From contig CM065322.1 in assembly GCA_033032175.1 (NCBI GenBank), forward strand, positions 6,758,001 through 6,822,000: a stretch of 64,000 nt of DNA, in the 5' to 3' direction. Position 1 is the first letter of the stretch. Each line of letters starts with the position of its first letter. Origin of the DNA: Saturnia japonica (taxonomy: Eukaryota > Arthropoda > Insecta > Lepidoptera > Saturniidae). The notes beneath the pieces were generated by a model. The model ran no database searches. It was not told the DNA's origin and saw nothing but the letters and a program-made list of their open reading frames with translations. This document shows positions 21,730-34,056 of the stretch, piece by piece. The translations under genes and the position numbers were made by a program.

Positions 21730-22236
21730 CTTGAACAACGGTACCAAATTGTGGAAATTTATTTTCAAAATCAGAGTTCAATTCGCGAAAGTTATAGAGC
21801 TTTTCATCCTTTATAAGGTCGAAATAATCGTCCTTCTGAGCAGGCCATTCGTGCTGAAATAGATAAACTTCGTTCTAAAAATCCAAGAGTTGAACATCGA
21901 CAACAACAAGATGGTCCTACGTTTCACACACCCAATGAAACCATTGATTTATTGAAGGGGCAATTTGGTGAAAACATTATTTCAAGAAATGGTGAATTGG
22001 CCTCCAAGTTCGTGTGGTTTGAGTTGTTAAATGATTATTTTCTTTGGGGGTGTGTTAAATCCATGGTTTATGCTGACAAACCAACAACCCTCAAAGCATT
22101 GGAGAACAATATTGAGCTAGCCATTGATGAAATAAGACCACGATAGTTATAAAAAGTTGTCTATGGACTGATCGGATTCGCTTCGTAACGATTAGTCGTG
22201 GCAGCCACATACTAGAAATAATTGTAAAATCATAAA
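21730..22236 (+). pseudogene. Internally deleted DD41D (rosa-type) mariner transposase
   Basis: One frame of 138 codons runs from CTT at 21730 to TAG at 22144 with a single internal stop (TAA at 21814, where relatives have tyrosine in FHPLYGRNNRPSEQ). The first 60 or so residues are the N-terminal DNA-binding part (LEQRYQIVEIYFQNQ, SSIRESYRAFHPL). It then jumps, after SKNPRVEH, to the region of the second catalytic aspartate (QQQDGPTFHTPNETIDLL) and on to the third (LNDYFLWG). In this family 41 residues separate those two. About 150-200 residues, including the first catalytic aspartate, are missing. A frameshifted C-terminal tail (TDRIRFVTISRGSH) continues to about 22236. Terminal repeats were not found. 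Confidence 0.75.
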
Positions 22237-25059
22237 TGACATTGAATGTATTAAAAAAAAAAACATTTCAAGAATTTTTTAATGTTTTATTTGAATTGTA
22301 AGTTCTCAAACACTAAAAAACCCCGCCTTAGTACTAAAATCAACCTATTTTTTTTATAGGTTTTACTTAGTCTGGTTATCAAACCCAGAGTCCTACGGTT
22401 TTACGACTTCTGGTATTCTTTATCTATCAAAAATAGTGAACCTACTGCAAATTTTTGTAATTTTTGACTCTCGTGCAGAAGACTTTGAAGCTATAACTAA
22501 ATTAAATTATCTCCAAATTCCATATGCAAACAATGAGTCGTTTCATTTTTATCGTGTATATTAATATGAACTCCAATATAAATGGAATAAAATCAAAGAA
22601 AACGGTTATTTAAATAACAAAAACATTTTATGCTCGTTTATTAACACGCACATGTTACTGTGATGTAACAAATAGAGCTTTACGGGAACAACACGCAACA
22701 CGTCGCATTGCTGTGTCGACGCTTCGAGTCTCCGTAGTTCATCTTAACATAGGTCGCAACGACTTGCGTTTTCATGTTTACACTTGATACTTTGATTCCA
22801 TTGAGAATGTACACAAGAACAATATAGAGTTCGATCTGCTTTGAAAATATATTAAAGACATTTTATGTAAATTATAATTTATAGATCGTTCTAGTCCGTT
22901 ATCATCTTCTGCTGAGCATATGTCTGTCTTGTATTAGCCATTTATCCTGATCTTGAGCTTATTTAATCCTGGTCTAACTAATAATTTTAACAATATCGTT
23001 AACCAACTGGTATGCGGTTTAAGTGAATTAGCCTATTTAACTCATCACCGTTTGACAATACTAGGTACCTACTACAGTGCACTACACAAATAGGTCAATT
23101 ACATAAAGCGGCAAATTAAAAAATATCGTCCTGCTAATGTTAATATATTACTTAAATTATGTGTATTCTACTTGTATTGAAATATTTAATGTCTTTATTT
23201 ATCATAATAATATAAAATTGTAATGTGTCCTTTGTTCGTGTTTATATAGATTATAGCAATGCTTTTTATTTATATGTTTAATGTGGTTTTATATTTACCC
23301 CTGCAGTTCCCATAAAAAGTATTATGTATAAATTTGAGACTGTTTTATGTTGTCTTATGTTATAGGTTATTCTACAGTACACCGAATATTTGGCAACTAA
23401 ATTATATAACGTAACGTAACTTATGATATTAGCAACTCTCCATAGCTTCGCACGGGTGCAAATTACAAAGCCGTGTATTTTATGTTTAAAAAGCATGATT
23501 TAGAGTTTATCGCGTTAATATTGATAGCTCATAATTTCATAGTTACGAAAAGTGCGCTTAGCTCTCGACGCGCAATTCATCATAGGTGCAGAGTACCGCT
23601 GCGAGTGATTTCTTTGGTTGCGAGTAATTTTGAATCCGTGATATCTTACATTATTTACATTAAGTGCCCAAGTTAACTAACATATTTATCTGGATAAAAA
23701 TTAATACTAAATTGAAAAAAAAACCTAATATTTTTAATTATTATGGTGAAGATAAAAAGGGTTACTGTGAGTCAACCTTAGGAAATATATATATGCCATC
23801 GCGGACTCTTATCTAGGTTTTTTTAAGAATTATAATTCTTCAAATCATTATTTTGATGTATCTCATATCATAAGGTTTAACCAAAGTAACGATTTGACGA
23901 CTTGATTATAATACATTGAATTTTCTCTATTATACAAAAAAGTATTGGAATGTATTGTATAGACAAACCTTCCGAACAAAATTATCTAAATGATAGTGAA
24001 AACCGCATTAAAATCGGTTGCTTAGTTTAAAAGATGTAAGCGTACAGAGGGTCAGACGGCGAGAAGCGACATTGTTTTATACTATGTATAGAAAATAAGC
24101 AGTCCTTGGTTGTACACAATAGTGTTTACACTCGTTCACATATAATTTATAATTAACTGAAAATATTAATGTCTAACCCTCACGACCTATAAATCATACT
24201 TAAAAATAAGAAAAATAATTAATGATAAACTTGTTCATAATTCAACTACCTATCACGAATTGAAGGTAAATCGTTACTGAACGGATATAGTTTTGAAAAT
24301 AATTCGCCATATTTACTATTGTGTAAATGACGAACGTGTAGTTTCGAGTTCGTGCATCATTTAGCACGCTCGTATTTATTTATGCACCTGGTTAGGTACT
24401 GTACGGTTATATTCAATTTAATGCCCGATCTGATTTAATGTGTATAATGTTAGGATGAATAATATGATTCATCGCTTCTTCAGTTGAGCAATATTGAAGA
24501 TATTGTTGTATGAATATATATAATTAAAATTTTAATAGTGCATTGGTCAGTAAAAGTATAAGACAGAACCGTAAAAACTTTTTCATTTGGTGTAAAGTGA
24601 AGATGTGACCGAAGATATTAAAACGCTAAACTAGAAAATGGGACTGCCACAATACACTAATAGATAATTTATGACGGGTTAATTGTTGTCACTAACCAGC
24701 AGGCAATAGAAAATGTCCTTTAACCACGCTATAATTTCAACATATTCATTGTGGCATACTAATGCATGGAACAACGCAGTATCCCAACACGATACCACTC
24801 AGTCATCATCGCTTCATGTTCAAAACAGAAACCATATGAAAATTGTACGATATACATGTTATGTGTTTCATGGTATAGGTACGGTAGGATTGCAGGAGTC
24901 GTTTTGAGAAAAATAGAAAAAAACTTTTGTAAATGGGCTAAATTTTATTTATATATTTCAAATAGGGATATGGACATCATGGAGTCCCGTAGAATACATT
25001 AACAATTAAATTAATCTCTTACTACTTTTTTTCCGTACGGCCTGTAACCACAAGTCATC
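22237..25059. other. AT-rich intergenic DNA with small repeat scraps
   Basis: CTTCGCACGGGTGCAA at about 23445 is a scrap of a Helitron 3' end, and 23955-24065 is a fragment of the repeat at 15920. The remainder holds only short open frames without recognisable domains. Confidence 0.45.
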
Positions 25060-25330
25060 TTTTTTTAATCGACTTCAACAAAAGTCAGGAGGTTACTTAA
25101 TTCGAACGTATATATTTTTTTATGGTTGTTATGTAATAACTTCTTTCTTTATAAACCGATTTGGATTATTCTTTTTTGTTGGATAGAGGATACTTCAAGG
25201 GTGGACCGGACCCCCACCTTTTAATTTCATTGGCATTAGACTTTGAACTTCGAAGATACACAAGAGAACTCTTCAAAATCATTGAAGTTCTTTTTTGTTT
25301 TGTAAAAAATTGTCTTGTAATAACTGCGAT
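25060..25330 (+). repeat. Interspersed repeat fragment
   Basis: AATCGACTTCAACAAAAGTC, AGGAGGTTACTTAATTCGAA, AACCGATTTGGATTATTC and TTTTTTGTTGGATAGAGGAT are in the order seen in a very common lepidopteran repeat. Non-coding; class unknown. Confidence 0.5.
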
Positions 25331-25389
25331 CACCCTTAGTTCCTAAAACTATAGCAATTATAACAATAGACATTCTTCTGTTTATACAA

Positions 25390-25770
25390 TCTAAGGTACG
25401 AATAACTCAAACCGTAGCGACATGGCGACAGTGTCGCATCGTTTGACATGAAAGCAACACTCCTAGATTTCGGTGCGGCTCTCATTTGCGATGTGGATTT
25501 ACGAGGCAACGCCACACCGCGCTGCGCCGCGTCGGCCGGGATGGAGTCGTCAGTCGCATGTAGTCCACAGCTAGGTAATAAATTAGCTCTCAAGAGAGGA
25601 GTGTTCCCACGGAACGGAACCATATCAAGATGGTACGACGAACAGTGTCGGTACTCGAAACGGGGACACTGCGCAAAACGCTGTATTTTCTCGCTCGATT
25701 TATTTCTATTCAGGTGACATTTTGTTACGTTTTGTTGTGACACTTTGTTTCGTATGTGACATTCGTTCAT
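25390..25770. promoter_or_regulatory. CpG-rich block, possible promoter or first exon
   Basis: A compact GC-rich region (CACACCGCGCTGCGCCGCGT, GGCCGGGATGGAGTCGTCAG) in AT-rich surroundings. An ATG at about 25541 (MESSVACSPQ) leads to a possible splice donor CTAG|GTAATA near 25574. Open frames exist on both strands (89 codons plus, 144 codons minus), which is common in CpG-rich DNA. Neither shows a domain. Its role is unresolved. Confidence 0.25.
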
Positions 25771-26439
25771 GCGACGTTGAGGTTGAATTTATAGGTCTTG
25801 TATTAATAAATCAAATAATTATTGTAAGATGCTCTATCTTTTTAATTTATATCATCACCGCGATAATCAGAAGATGATGATGAAGAACAAAACAGTAAAT
25901 ATCTAAGCTAAACACATCAGCGATTAAATATCAGGAAATCGGAGATTATTCTTGTAGAAATGTTTCTAATGTAGCATTATAAACTTAACATGAGTACTAG
26001 GGACAAATTAACATACGTAATATATATAATATAAGCAAATTAAAGCTTTATTAGTTAAAAATCTAAGTTATAACAATTTATTGATTAGTTAGCAACATTC
26101 AGTTACCTACTGTTGCAGAAATAGCGTAACCTTGCGCATACTAAAGTTAATTAATTGAATAAATATGATCAAACACTACATCCGTAATTGTGATTGATTG
26201 TGTCGCCACAGAACAAACAATAGCTTTGGACGTGGGCTGGCCCGTGGCCGGATAGAAATTACTCGGCCATTAATATAAATATCCTTGGGTCACGATATGA
26301 AAGCGGTTGGTCGGTGTATTGACGAAATGACAACTACTTTTGTTTCATCGACTCTTGTTTGATAGGATCTCATTTGTTTGGTAAATTTCATGTAAAAATA
26401 CAAAGGTGTTACTTCACGTATTAAACGCTCTATCTACAT

Positions 26440-26720
26440 ACCGAACCCGTTGACCCGCCGACACGCCGACAATAGTGCATAAAGGCTTAGTGTCGCCGAC
26501 ATTATTTTTATAGAATCATGTCAACGTATTGTTCCCACGCGGGCTTCCCGGCGACGCGACTTGCCGACGTGACTGAGTGCGTAGTCAGTTGACTCCACAC
26601 TAGTTACTAGTTAGTGACTAACAGCGGAGACAAAGTTGCGCATATCATGTCACGGGCATGTCACCAACAAAATTTTGCGACTTGTGTCGGCGTGTTTGTT
26701 GTGTAGAGAGAGGGCTTTAA
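26440..26720. other. GC-rich block with repeated CGCCGAC words
   Basis: Words such as GCCGACACGCCGACA, GTGTCGCCGACAT, CGACTTGCCGACGTGAC and the inverse GTGTCGGCGTGTTTG recur within 280 bases, together with a near-palindrome CTAGTTACTAGTTAGTGACTA at about 26603. It may be a decayed inverted-repeat transposon. No coding signal. Confidence 0.35.
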
Positions 26721-27479
26721 CATCACCAGTAATAATATAGGGTGACCAAATCTTGTAAATAACTCGAAAAAAAAATTCTGTTAAGTGATTAGTTGTATAT
26801 TTTTGTCCTTAACTTGTATAGCTTTGATCATTTCTTGAAGATGATATTGTATAAACCGCCATTACAACGCGATTATGTGGCGTGTACTAATATTAATAAT
26901 AAAAATATAAATTTTCGTAAAGACTGACGCTTCGAATGTTGGCTGTGTCGCAAGCTGATCTGACAAACGTCAAATGTAGTGGTGTGTCCGATGCTAACAC
27001 TTTACTTGGGCAACCTTTTATTTGCGTTATTTTGCTATGTCGCACTTATATTTAGTATATCTTTAGCAGTTCAAAACGCCATTTTAATGATATTTAAATA
27101 TTAATCACAACTGCCCTAATAAATGTAAAAAACAAAACATAAATACTACCTATAAGTTACAATTAAAAACTGGCGCCAAAATAACTGCAGGATTTTGCTT
27201 CATTTTTCTTTCTACACCTTATGAAATGTTACACATCTTACATCTATTAGAAATATATGTAACGTTGGCAAATTTTAAACAAGTTACAAGGTAAAAATAA
27301 CCCGGTGTTGCTTAAATACTAGTTTAGCTCGGGTGCCACGAAGCTTCAAGCTCATAGGTAGCTTGTGACCCCAAAACTGGTACGTCAGTTCGTGACCCGT
27401 CCTGACCCCGATCTAGTAACCGCTTGGTACCCATTGTCTCTTAAATTCAGGGTTGGTTCAACTTACAAACTTATGTGAT

Positions 27480-27809
27480 ATGATCTGTTTTATTATATAC
27501 AGAGAGAGTTGTTAAAATTGACCAAAAAATACAAAGTTCAAGAGATTGTTTGCTTGAACGTGCTAATCTCTGAAAAACCATTCGGATTTGACAAATATTT
27601 CTTGTATTTTATTGAGAAAGGTTACGCTACGACCCTGAGAAGTGGAGCAGTAACTGAATAACCATAAACATGAAGCAATCTTGCAAGCTGTATGCAAGTA
27701 CGGGAAGTGAGAACAACTATAGGCTACACGGCAGATAGGATGGTACGGCAGCGCGGTGGACAGTCGTTCGAATAAATGTTATAAGAGTGAAACCGTGAGG
27801 CACAGCTAG
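27480..27809 (+). mobile_element. Non-autonomous Helitron, 3' end intact
   Basis: It ends GAGTGAAACCGTGAGGCACAG with CTAG at 27806-27809, followed by T. Upstream it shares GAACGTGCTAATCTCTG, AAGTGGAGCAGTAACTGAAT, AAGCAATCTTGCAAGCTGTA, GGAAGTGAGAACAAC and AGGCTACACGG with the minus-strand copies at 2527-2812 and 17406-17640. The 5' end is not clear. Confidence 0.65.
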
Positions 27810-30803
27810 TTATTGTATGAATTCTAATACATAAATAAAACTTGTAATAGAGATATCGGTAGAAATGTTTAAATACATTAGTACTTACATGTCGTTAAAA
27901 AGCTCGAACCTACCCGCTATTATTATACGTAAAACTGTAGACGGAATTTCTCAATTTGTGGGCATAAACAAATACAATCAGCCATTATTACATTACCAAT
28001 TCATTGATTTATTGATAATCCTAAATTTAGTAACTGTATGTCGCAATTAGTGGAGAAATGCTTTGTATAAAACGTAATATTTTATTACTTGCACTACGGT
28101 TCAACTTTTGCACTATCGATCCGCCAAAGCTCTACTATCTGTAATTGAAATGTGTTGCTGTGACAGTTAAGTCATGCGTGTGCCCAGTTGCATAAGAATA
28201 CAGTGTTCATAATAATATGATCTAATCCATTTAGAAACATGTGAAATTTCCAATTAAATAAGCGGATCTAGTCAATGTTAATTTAATTTTCTCATACTGA
28301 AAAGTTGAGGTTTCACTGCGCATGCCCGGCTGATCAATTTCGTCAAGTAAGCAGAGAAGGTTCAATAAAATCTGATAATATCAAGTGAAGAATTGATTTC
28401 TAGGAAACGGCTCTTAAGATTTAGATGAAATTTTGTATTAGATAAGATTTGTTTCCAAGTTAGAATTATATAAATAGGTAACATTATTAAAATACTGAGC
28501 AAAACTCGGTTCCTAACATATTATCATACAGCTAACCGTAGAAGGATTCGATCATGTGTAGTTTTAGTTATCTTGACCATAACATTCTCGCATCTGTATT
28601 AAGAAGAAAATTTTCATACAACATATTATGTGCCAGTGTATATTTCAACTTAGACTGTTTTCCAGTGAAACATTGAAATATTTGTTTGAATCCGAAGAAG
28701 ATTAATTTTGTATAGACACTATTGTAACTGTAGGTTCACAGTTACAAAGTAAATTTCTTTTGAATTAAATTTCATCTTTCAACTTAAAGATCCAGACAGA
28801 TCTTAGAAGACGTATTTCTATAACCGCGTGTTACCTTAGCCTAGACATACATATTTCTAAACAATTAACATAATAATTTAACATATAATACAAAACATAA
28901 TATGTGGAACAAAGGTCGATCAAAATCGCTTGCGAAATTAATAAATGCACTCATTTGTAGCGCATTGTCTCTATTCGGCCCCTGAGAGTACAAATTAATG
29001 ATATTAGGTGTTAGCACACCGATTGCGTGGACTGATGAAGATTGTTATCTAAACGTTTATCCGCTACGATTAGCATTGTCTTACTAAATGTGCTTTTGTT
29101 GTGGGACACGTGGCTTTTTAATTTGTCTTTAGAAAGTGTTTTATTGTACATGAATATTTCAGTACAATAACACCACATTGATGTTAACTGTCGATGCATT
29201 GAAAGATGGAAACAATTCAAACCTAAAATCATTACAAGGTTTTTATGTAAAGCTTTTAAAATACATTTATTAGAATAATGTTAATAACCTTTACTAGTAG
29301 TATTTTAAGCTAAAACTATCATTTAATCAATCAAACTCCATAACAACTAACATTAACAATAATAAATACTACTTCTCTATTAAAGGGCAGGAATCTTAAA
29401 TAATTTTCTATTTTTACACTATAAAAATAAATCCAAACATTTCCTCGATATCTTTAAAGAACAACAAATAAATGTCGTGATTGCACGGTTAAAAAGACAA
29501 TGTACGGGTTAGATACACAGCTATTTACAACGAACGATTAGATGCTTTTTTGTTAAATATATTTTTTGGGTTTAGCCGTTTCATTGAGAAGGGAGGCTGA
29601 CATCGTGACTGATTCACCTCGGCCGGGTCACGACTTGCTTCCGAATGGCGACCTGATGCGTTTTCATTGAACCTCGAAATCGATTCCGTTGTTAACACGC
29701 CCATTTGTAAGTTACAAGTAAATTTACGTCCTATTTATTTAAAACCACTTTAATTAATACTTCTTTACGATTATAAAACAAGTCCTCAGAGACGAAAGAT
29801 ATCCGAGCAGAGATGAGACTACTCTGAAATTGAAATTTATACAGTAGGATTCTTTTACGATGCAGAAATGCGTATTAAGAATGTAATTTTATTTGTACAA
29901 GATAAAGGAATAGCTGATTGGCTAAGGGTAACACCGGCAATAGCGGTACGCCTAAGCGTGTCGCGTTCTAGGATCAGCCAATAATATATCCAGTAATCAA
30001 CAGGCGTGGTAGGGATGTCACTGGGTCGCGACCACTATGCACATAATGATTAACCAGTCACAGCTAATTTGTAGTATATACAGGCCAGTGTACATACAGG
30101 CTTCCAGCCGTCGCGTCGATCTCTCGATATCGCTGTTTTATTTTTGACGCTGCTGTGCTTACCGTCAGGCACAGTGTCTTCACTTTAACGTACTACTATA
30201 AAAAAACTAATACATGATAATATACGGAAGCTCTTTCTTTATAACTTTAGTAATGGACAAGCTCACGGTCATTCGACCTCCGACACGAAGGGTGAAGCTC
30301 CACCACCGACCGGGCTGGACAAAAAACCGTATTGTGACACGCAATCGTGACCGGTGTCTGTCTCATTCATAAGATCCGCTGAGAAAACAGCTACGTGCGG
30401 GAATTTTCGCGCCCGATTCGACTCGGCTATTAGTTCAGTATCTGTTACCTACTACGATTTTTAAAATAATCAAGTAATTTTTTTGGCATTACATTTTTAT
30501 ATCTATGTCTATAAGAAGTAATATAATAATTAAAATTGAAAATGTTTCCAAACAATAATTATAATTGAGGTCACGAGAACCAGAGTGGTCTGTCTGCTTT
30601 TTTCGATAAATTGACCTATTAACATAAATGTTCTAAAAATATGCTTTTACAAAATAAGGATGGTTTAAATTTATGAAATTCGTTCTGTCATCTAACACGC
30701 AAATACTTAACGGTCATTGTGGTTTTGTAAAAGCACATTTTTAGATTATGATTATTAAAACATTAATAGATATATTTTTTTTTAATATTAAGTAATTTTA
30801 ATA
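27810..30803. other. AT-rich intergenic DNA
   Basis: About 3 kb without a supportable gene. Slightly GC-rich patches occur at 29590-29700 and 30100-30430 (for example ATTTTCGCGCCCGATTCGAC), with no frame or splice evidence. A repeat scrap (CGGCTCTTAAGATTTAGATG ... GAGCAAAACTCGGTTCC) lies at about 28405-28515; a relative is at 51600-51715. Confidence 0.45.
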
Positions 30804-31893
30804 CAGTAAAAGCTCCTTATTCGCGCTTCCTTTATCCTCGTTTTTACTATTCGCGGATTAAAAAAATGCGACCCAATTCCTATATTGGCAGCTAAAGATT
30901 TCTTTATTCGCGGATCTAATCGGTATGTCGGTACATTCACATTGATAAAAAGGATTCCAATATGTAGGTATCCAACTGAATATCCTTTCTAAAAGCGTCG
31001 TCAAATGGACTAATAACAGATACTGCTGCAGCAGAAAGATATCTAGAAGAATTTGCAAGACCTAGTAGGTGATGCAGGATACAAACCTGAGCAAGTATTT
31101 AATGCAGATGAAACTGCACTGTTTTGGAAGAGAATGCCAAACAAAACATTAATTTCTAAGAGCGAAAAGTCTGCCTCCCTGGATTTAAGGCAGCAAAGGA
31201 TAAAGTTACACTGTTGCTATGTTCTAATGTATCTGGAGATTGTGTCCTTAAACCACTGATGCTTTACAGATCGTTAAATCCTCGTGCTTTAAAAAATCAA
31301 AACAAGGACGACCTGCCAGTGTTTTGGCGTGCTAATAAGAAAGCGTGGGTTACAAGCGCTATTTTTTGTGACTGGTTCCGTAATTGTTTTGTTTCTGAAG
31401 TTGAATGAAGATTTGACTGAAACCGATTTGCTAGGAAATGTTAAATTCACAGCCCATTGCAGAAGAGGCTTCAACAAGCACAGGAAACGTGACATTTAAT
31501 TTGAAAAATCTTAGTGAAGGTTTAAGAATGGCAAATGAGCTTTGCGATTTCTTTATGAAATTGATCCGTCTATGGAACGAAGTCTTATTTTTAAAAGGCA
31601 AATTGTTAATGCCACTGCTGAATATCAGTCTGAATTGAAGGAGCTTTTAAAAACTGCCAAGCAAGAAAAAATTACAAAATTCTTTAAATCATTGCCTAAG
31701 TCTGAAGACAATAATTAATCAATATGGTCAAAAACTTCAATTAAGTTCATTTTTTTTATATAATTGTTTTTTATTTTGTCACCTAGGAACGTATCCCCTT
31801 TAATACCATATAAATTACCATTCCATATTCACGGTTTCTGTATTCGCGGCATATTTACGGAACATATGCCCCGCGAATAAAGGGCTTTTACTG
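30804..31893 (+). mobile_element. pogo/Tigger-type DNA transposon, internally deleted
   Basis: The terminal inverted repeats are CAGTAAAAGCTCCTTATTCG at the left and, inverted, CAGTAAAAGCCCTTTATTCG at the right. TA lies on both sides (30802-30803, 31894-31895). The inside encodes pieces of a CENP-B/pogo-type transposase (31007-31718). Extra CGCGAATA/TATTCGCGG subterminal words occur on both ends. At 1090 bases it is well short of a complete element. Confidence 0.85.
31007..31718 (+). pseudogene. pogo/Tigger transposase remnant
   Basis: The fragments read in order: ATAAAERYLEE-type start (frame change near 31050), DLVGDAGYKPEQVFNADETA with the first catalytic aspartate, FWKRMPNKTLISKSEKSASG, a frameshift near 31175, then FKAAKDKVTLLLCSNVSG, LKPLMLYRSLNPRALKNQ, KKAWVTSAIFCDWF to FVSEVE. 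The part with the second and third catalytic aspartates is deleted here (near 31408). A C-terminal piece (NLSEGLRMANELCDFF, LLKTAKQEKITKFFKSLP) follows to a stop near 31718. The DNA-binding N-terminus is also missing. It is certainly not functional. Confidence 0.85.
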
Positions 31894-31895
31894 TA

Positions 31896-32429
31896 TTTAA
31901 TAAAAGCTTTAAAAAATCTTACGGCCTGTCATTTTGGGACGAGTTCTCAATTTAAGGGTCTAAAATAATTGAAAACGTGCTTATCTTATACCTAACGCTC
32001 CCTGAAGAAGATAAACATGCAATAATACTTCTGTGACTTAACCAACGAACAAACCAACACGGACGCTATATAACAAAAAATACTTTAAAAAAATATCATG
32101 TTATTATTGTAGCAAAAACTATTTTTATTATGTCTAAATACTACAATTTTTATAATTATTATTGCATAATCATTTAATCAGATCTGATGTCATTAAACAT
32201 AAATCTTATACATAGTCAAAACTGTTGTCTAATTTGTCTACTTTAATATTCAACATATTAATTTACTTACACAAAATTATACCTATTCAAATAATTTACA
32301 TATATTCAGACATACACCACGAAAATAATAAATTTAAATAGGTACATAGTCGTCGTTTTTATTACTTTATAATAGAAAACTGTATTCTCTGTTTTAAATT
32401 TTGTATAAGCACAATGATACAAGTTTCCG
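31896..32429. other. AT-rich intergenic DNA
   Basis: Nothing supported. Confidence 0.55.
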
Positions 32430-32690
32430 GCGTATTTTCAATACCTATTGAGATCCTGGGATCGATTCCCAGGTTGAGCAAAGTGAAGCAAAGTGGGTTT
32501 TTCTATGAAATTCTCAGTAGCAGCTCGGATTTTGGCTTGGTCCTTGATTAATGGCAATAGGTTCGCTCCCTATTACATGGGACCTAAAAATATACCCGGT
32601 GAACTGTGGGTGTTCATTAATTAGTACACATCTGCCTAGCCCTTCAGGGACACAGGCGTTAGGGTATGTTATGTTATGTTATATTTCTCA
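32430..32690 (+). repeat. tRNA-derived-type SINE with (ATGTT)n tail
   Basis: It carries a B-box-like GGATCGATTCCCAGGTTGAG, then CTCAGTAGCAGCTCGGATTT, TGGCAATAGGTTCGCTCCC, TATTACATGGGACC and CTGCCTAGCCCTTCAGGGAC. It closes with three or four ATGTT units at about 32660-32685. The order is familiar from a widespread lepidopteran SINE. No A box was verified. Confidence 0.65.
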
Positions 32691-33169
32691 CTTCCCATTT
32701 TTTGATTAATCATATCATCATTTTGATACATATAAATGTATCTGTGTCAAATTTTGCAAAACTATTTTGAGTCATGTACGTACTTTTGAATCGTCATTTT
32801 CAGTTATTTATTTAGCGCCAGTACATCAAATTAACAGTTTAGTTAATAATAATAGTAATTGCTACTGTATACAATTTGCTTATTTGTATTCACCAAACTG
32901 TTGAAAAGATCAATATCTTGTTAAAACATATTTGCATAGTTATTTCATGCATCAAATACACTTTATGATTATGCAATAACTACCAACAAGATTGTTTTAT
33001 CTGTTTTAGTTCTGCAGTGTCGTATCGTTTTTGTTAGATCATTTTTACGTAGCGTATTTTGTTTAGGAACAAACAGTTCCTTAACGGAGTCTGTTAAGTT
33101 TAAAAAGTAGTACATTAATAAAGCTGTTAGCGGGATACTTGAAGAGATAGACACTACTATGGCTTCCAA

Positions 33170-33345
33170 ATAGCTGAATATAAGTAGTAGATATTACACA
33201 CCCAGACACAAGATACTCATAAATAGATATACCTCATACTCAGATATCTCATTCTCGTAGAAATAACTCTTGTTCGGGAATCGAACTTGCGAACTCTCAG
33301 ATCAATAGTAAGGCTTACTGCGACTTAAGAATTACTTATTGAATA
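33170..33345 (-). repeat. SINE-like repeat with tRNA-type B box
   Basis: On the minus strand CAGTAAGCCTTACTATTGAT leads to AGTTCGCAAGTTCGATTCCC, which has a B-box consensus, followed by AT-rich sequence. It is inferred to be a SINE fragment rather than a tRNA gene, because no cloverleaf can be drawn. Confidence 0.4.
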
Positions 33346-34056
33346 CTGAAAATGTTGGTTCTTCTCATTATAACCTTGTCCCAATAGTTGAAAAATGGAT
33401 TTGCTAAATAACGTCTCTGTCTAATTAAGACGCGGTTTCAATTAATATCGCTAAAAGTGTATCTATCAACAGAATTTAAGAGTTCGTAATCATTACTACT
33501 CAATACAGTAATTCTATGTGATATATTTACATAATGCACGAATGGATGGCGCCTGTGTACAGTTAAATTGCGATATTGTTTCGTAAAAATAAAAACACAT
33601 AAGGTCGTCTGTTTTTTTATGTGTTTAACTTTGCGCAGAGGCAATATCGTAACCAATGAGGTTTATCCGAGGTGCGATTATTGCTAGTTGAAAACTTTAC
33701 CAATACCCCGCCTTGTGGACGTGAAATACCGTCCGCCATGGCAATTTTTGTACGGCTGTAATGGCCTTAAAAATCCTCATATTAATTCTACTTTGAATTC
33801 AATGAACAATATCGGTTTTAGTGTTAATTTTATTTAATGTGAACGTGTTTTGTTTTTACCTGTACACGGTAGTAACACCCTCTAAACGCTTTTACATAGG
33901 TGGGTACAATAATTTTCTTTGTATATCAAATTCTTTATATATTTTCTTTATTGTACATAAAAGTACAATTGGAGGACTTAATGATAAAAAGCATTCTCTA
34001 CCTTTCTTCCAGGGAAGCAAAAGAAAGGTATATTATATGCAAGGTGTACATAATAT
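33346..34056. other. AT-rich DNA, possibly 3' flank of the neighbouring LINE fragment
   Basis: No independent feature. As the LINE RT lies on the minus strand with its stop at 34057, part of this may be its 3' untranslated region. Confidence 0.35.

Noticed and set aside
25336..25770. 144-codon minus-strand open frame
   Set aside because: Open frames on both strands are expected in CpG-rich DNA. The translation is Cys/His/Ser-rich without motif spacing, and no splice sites frame it.
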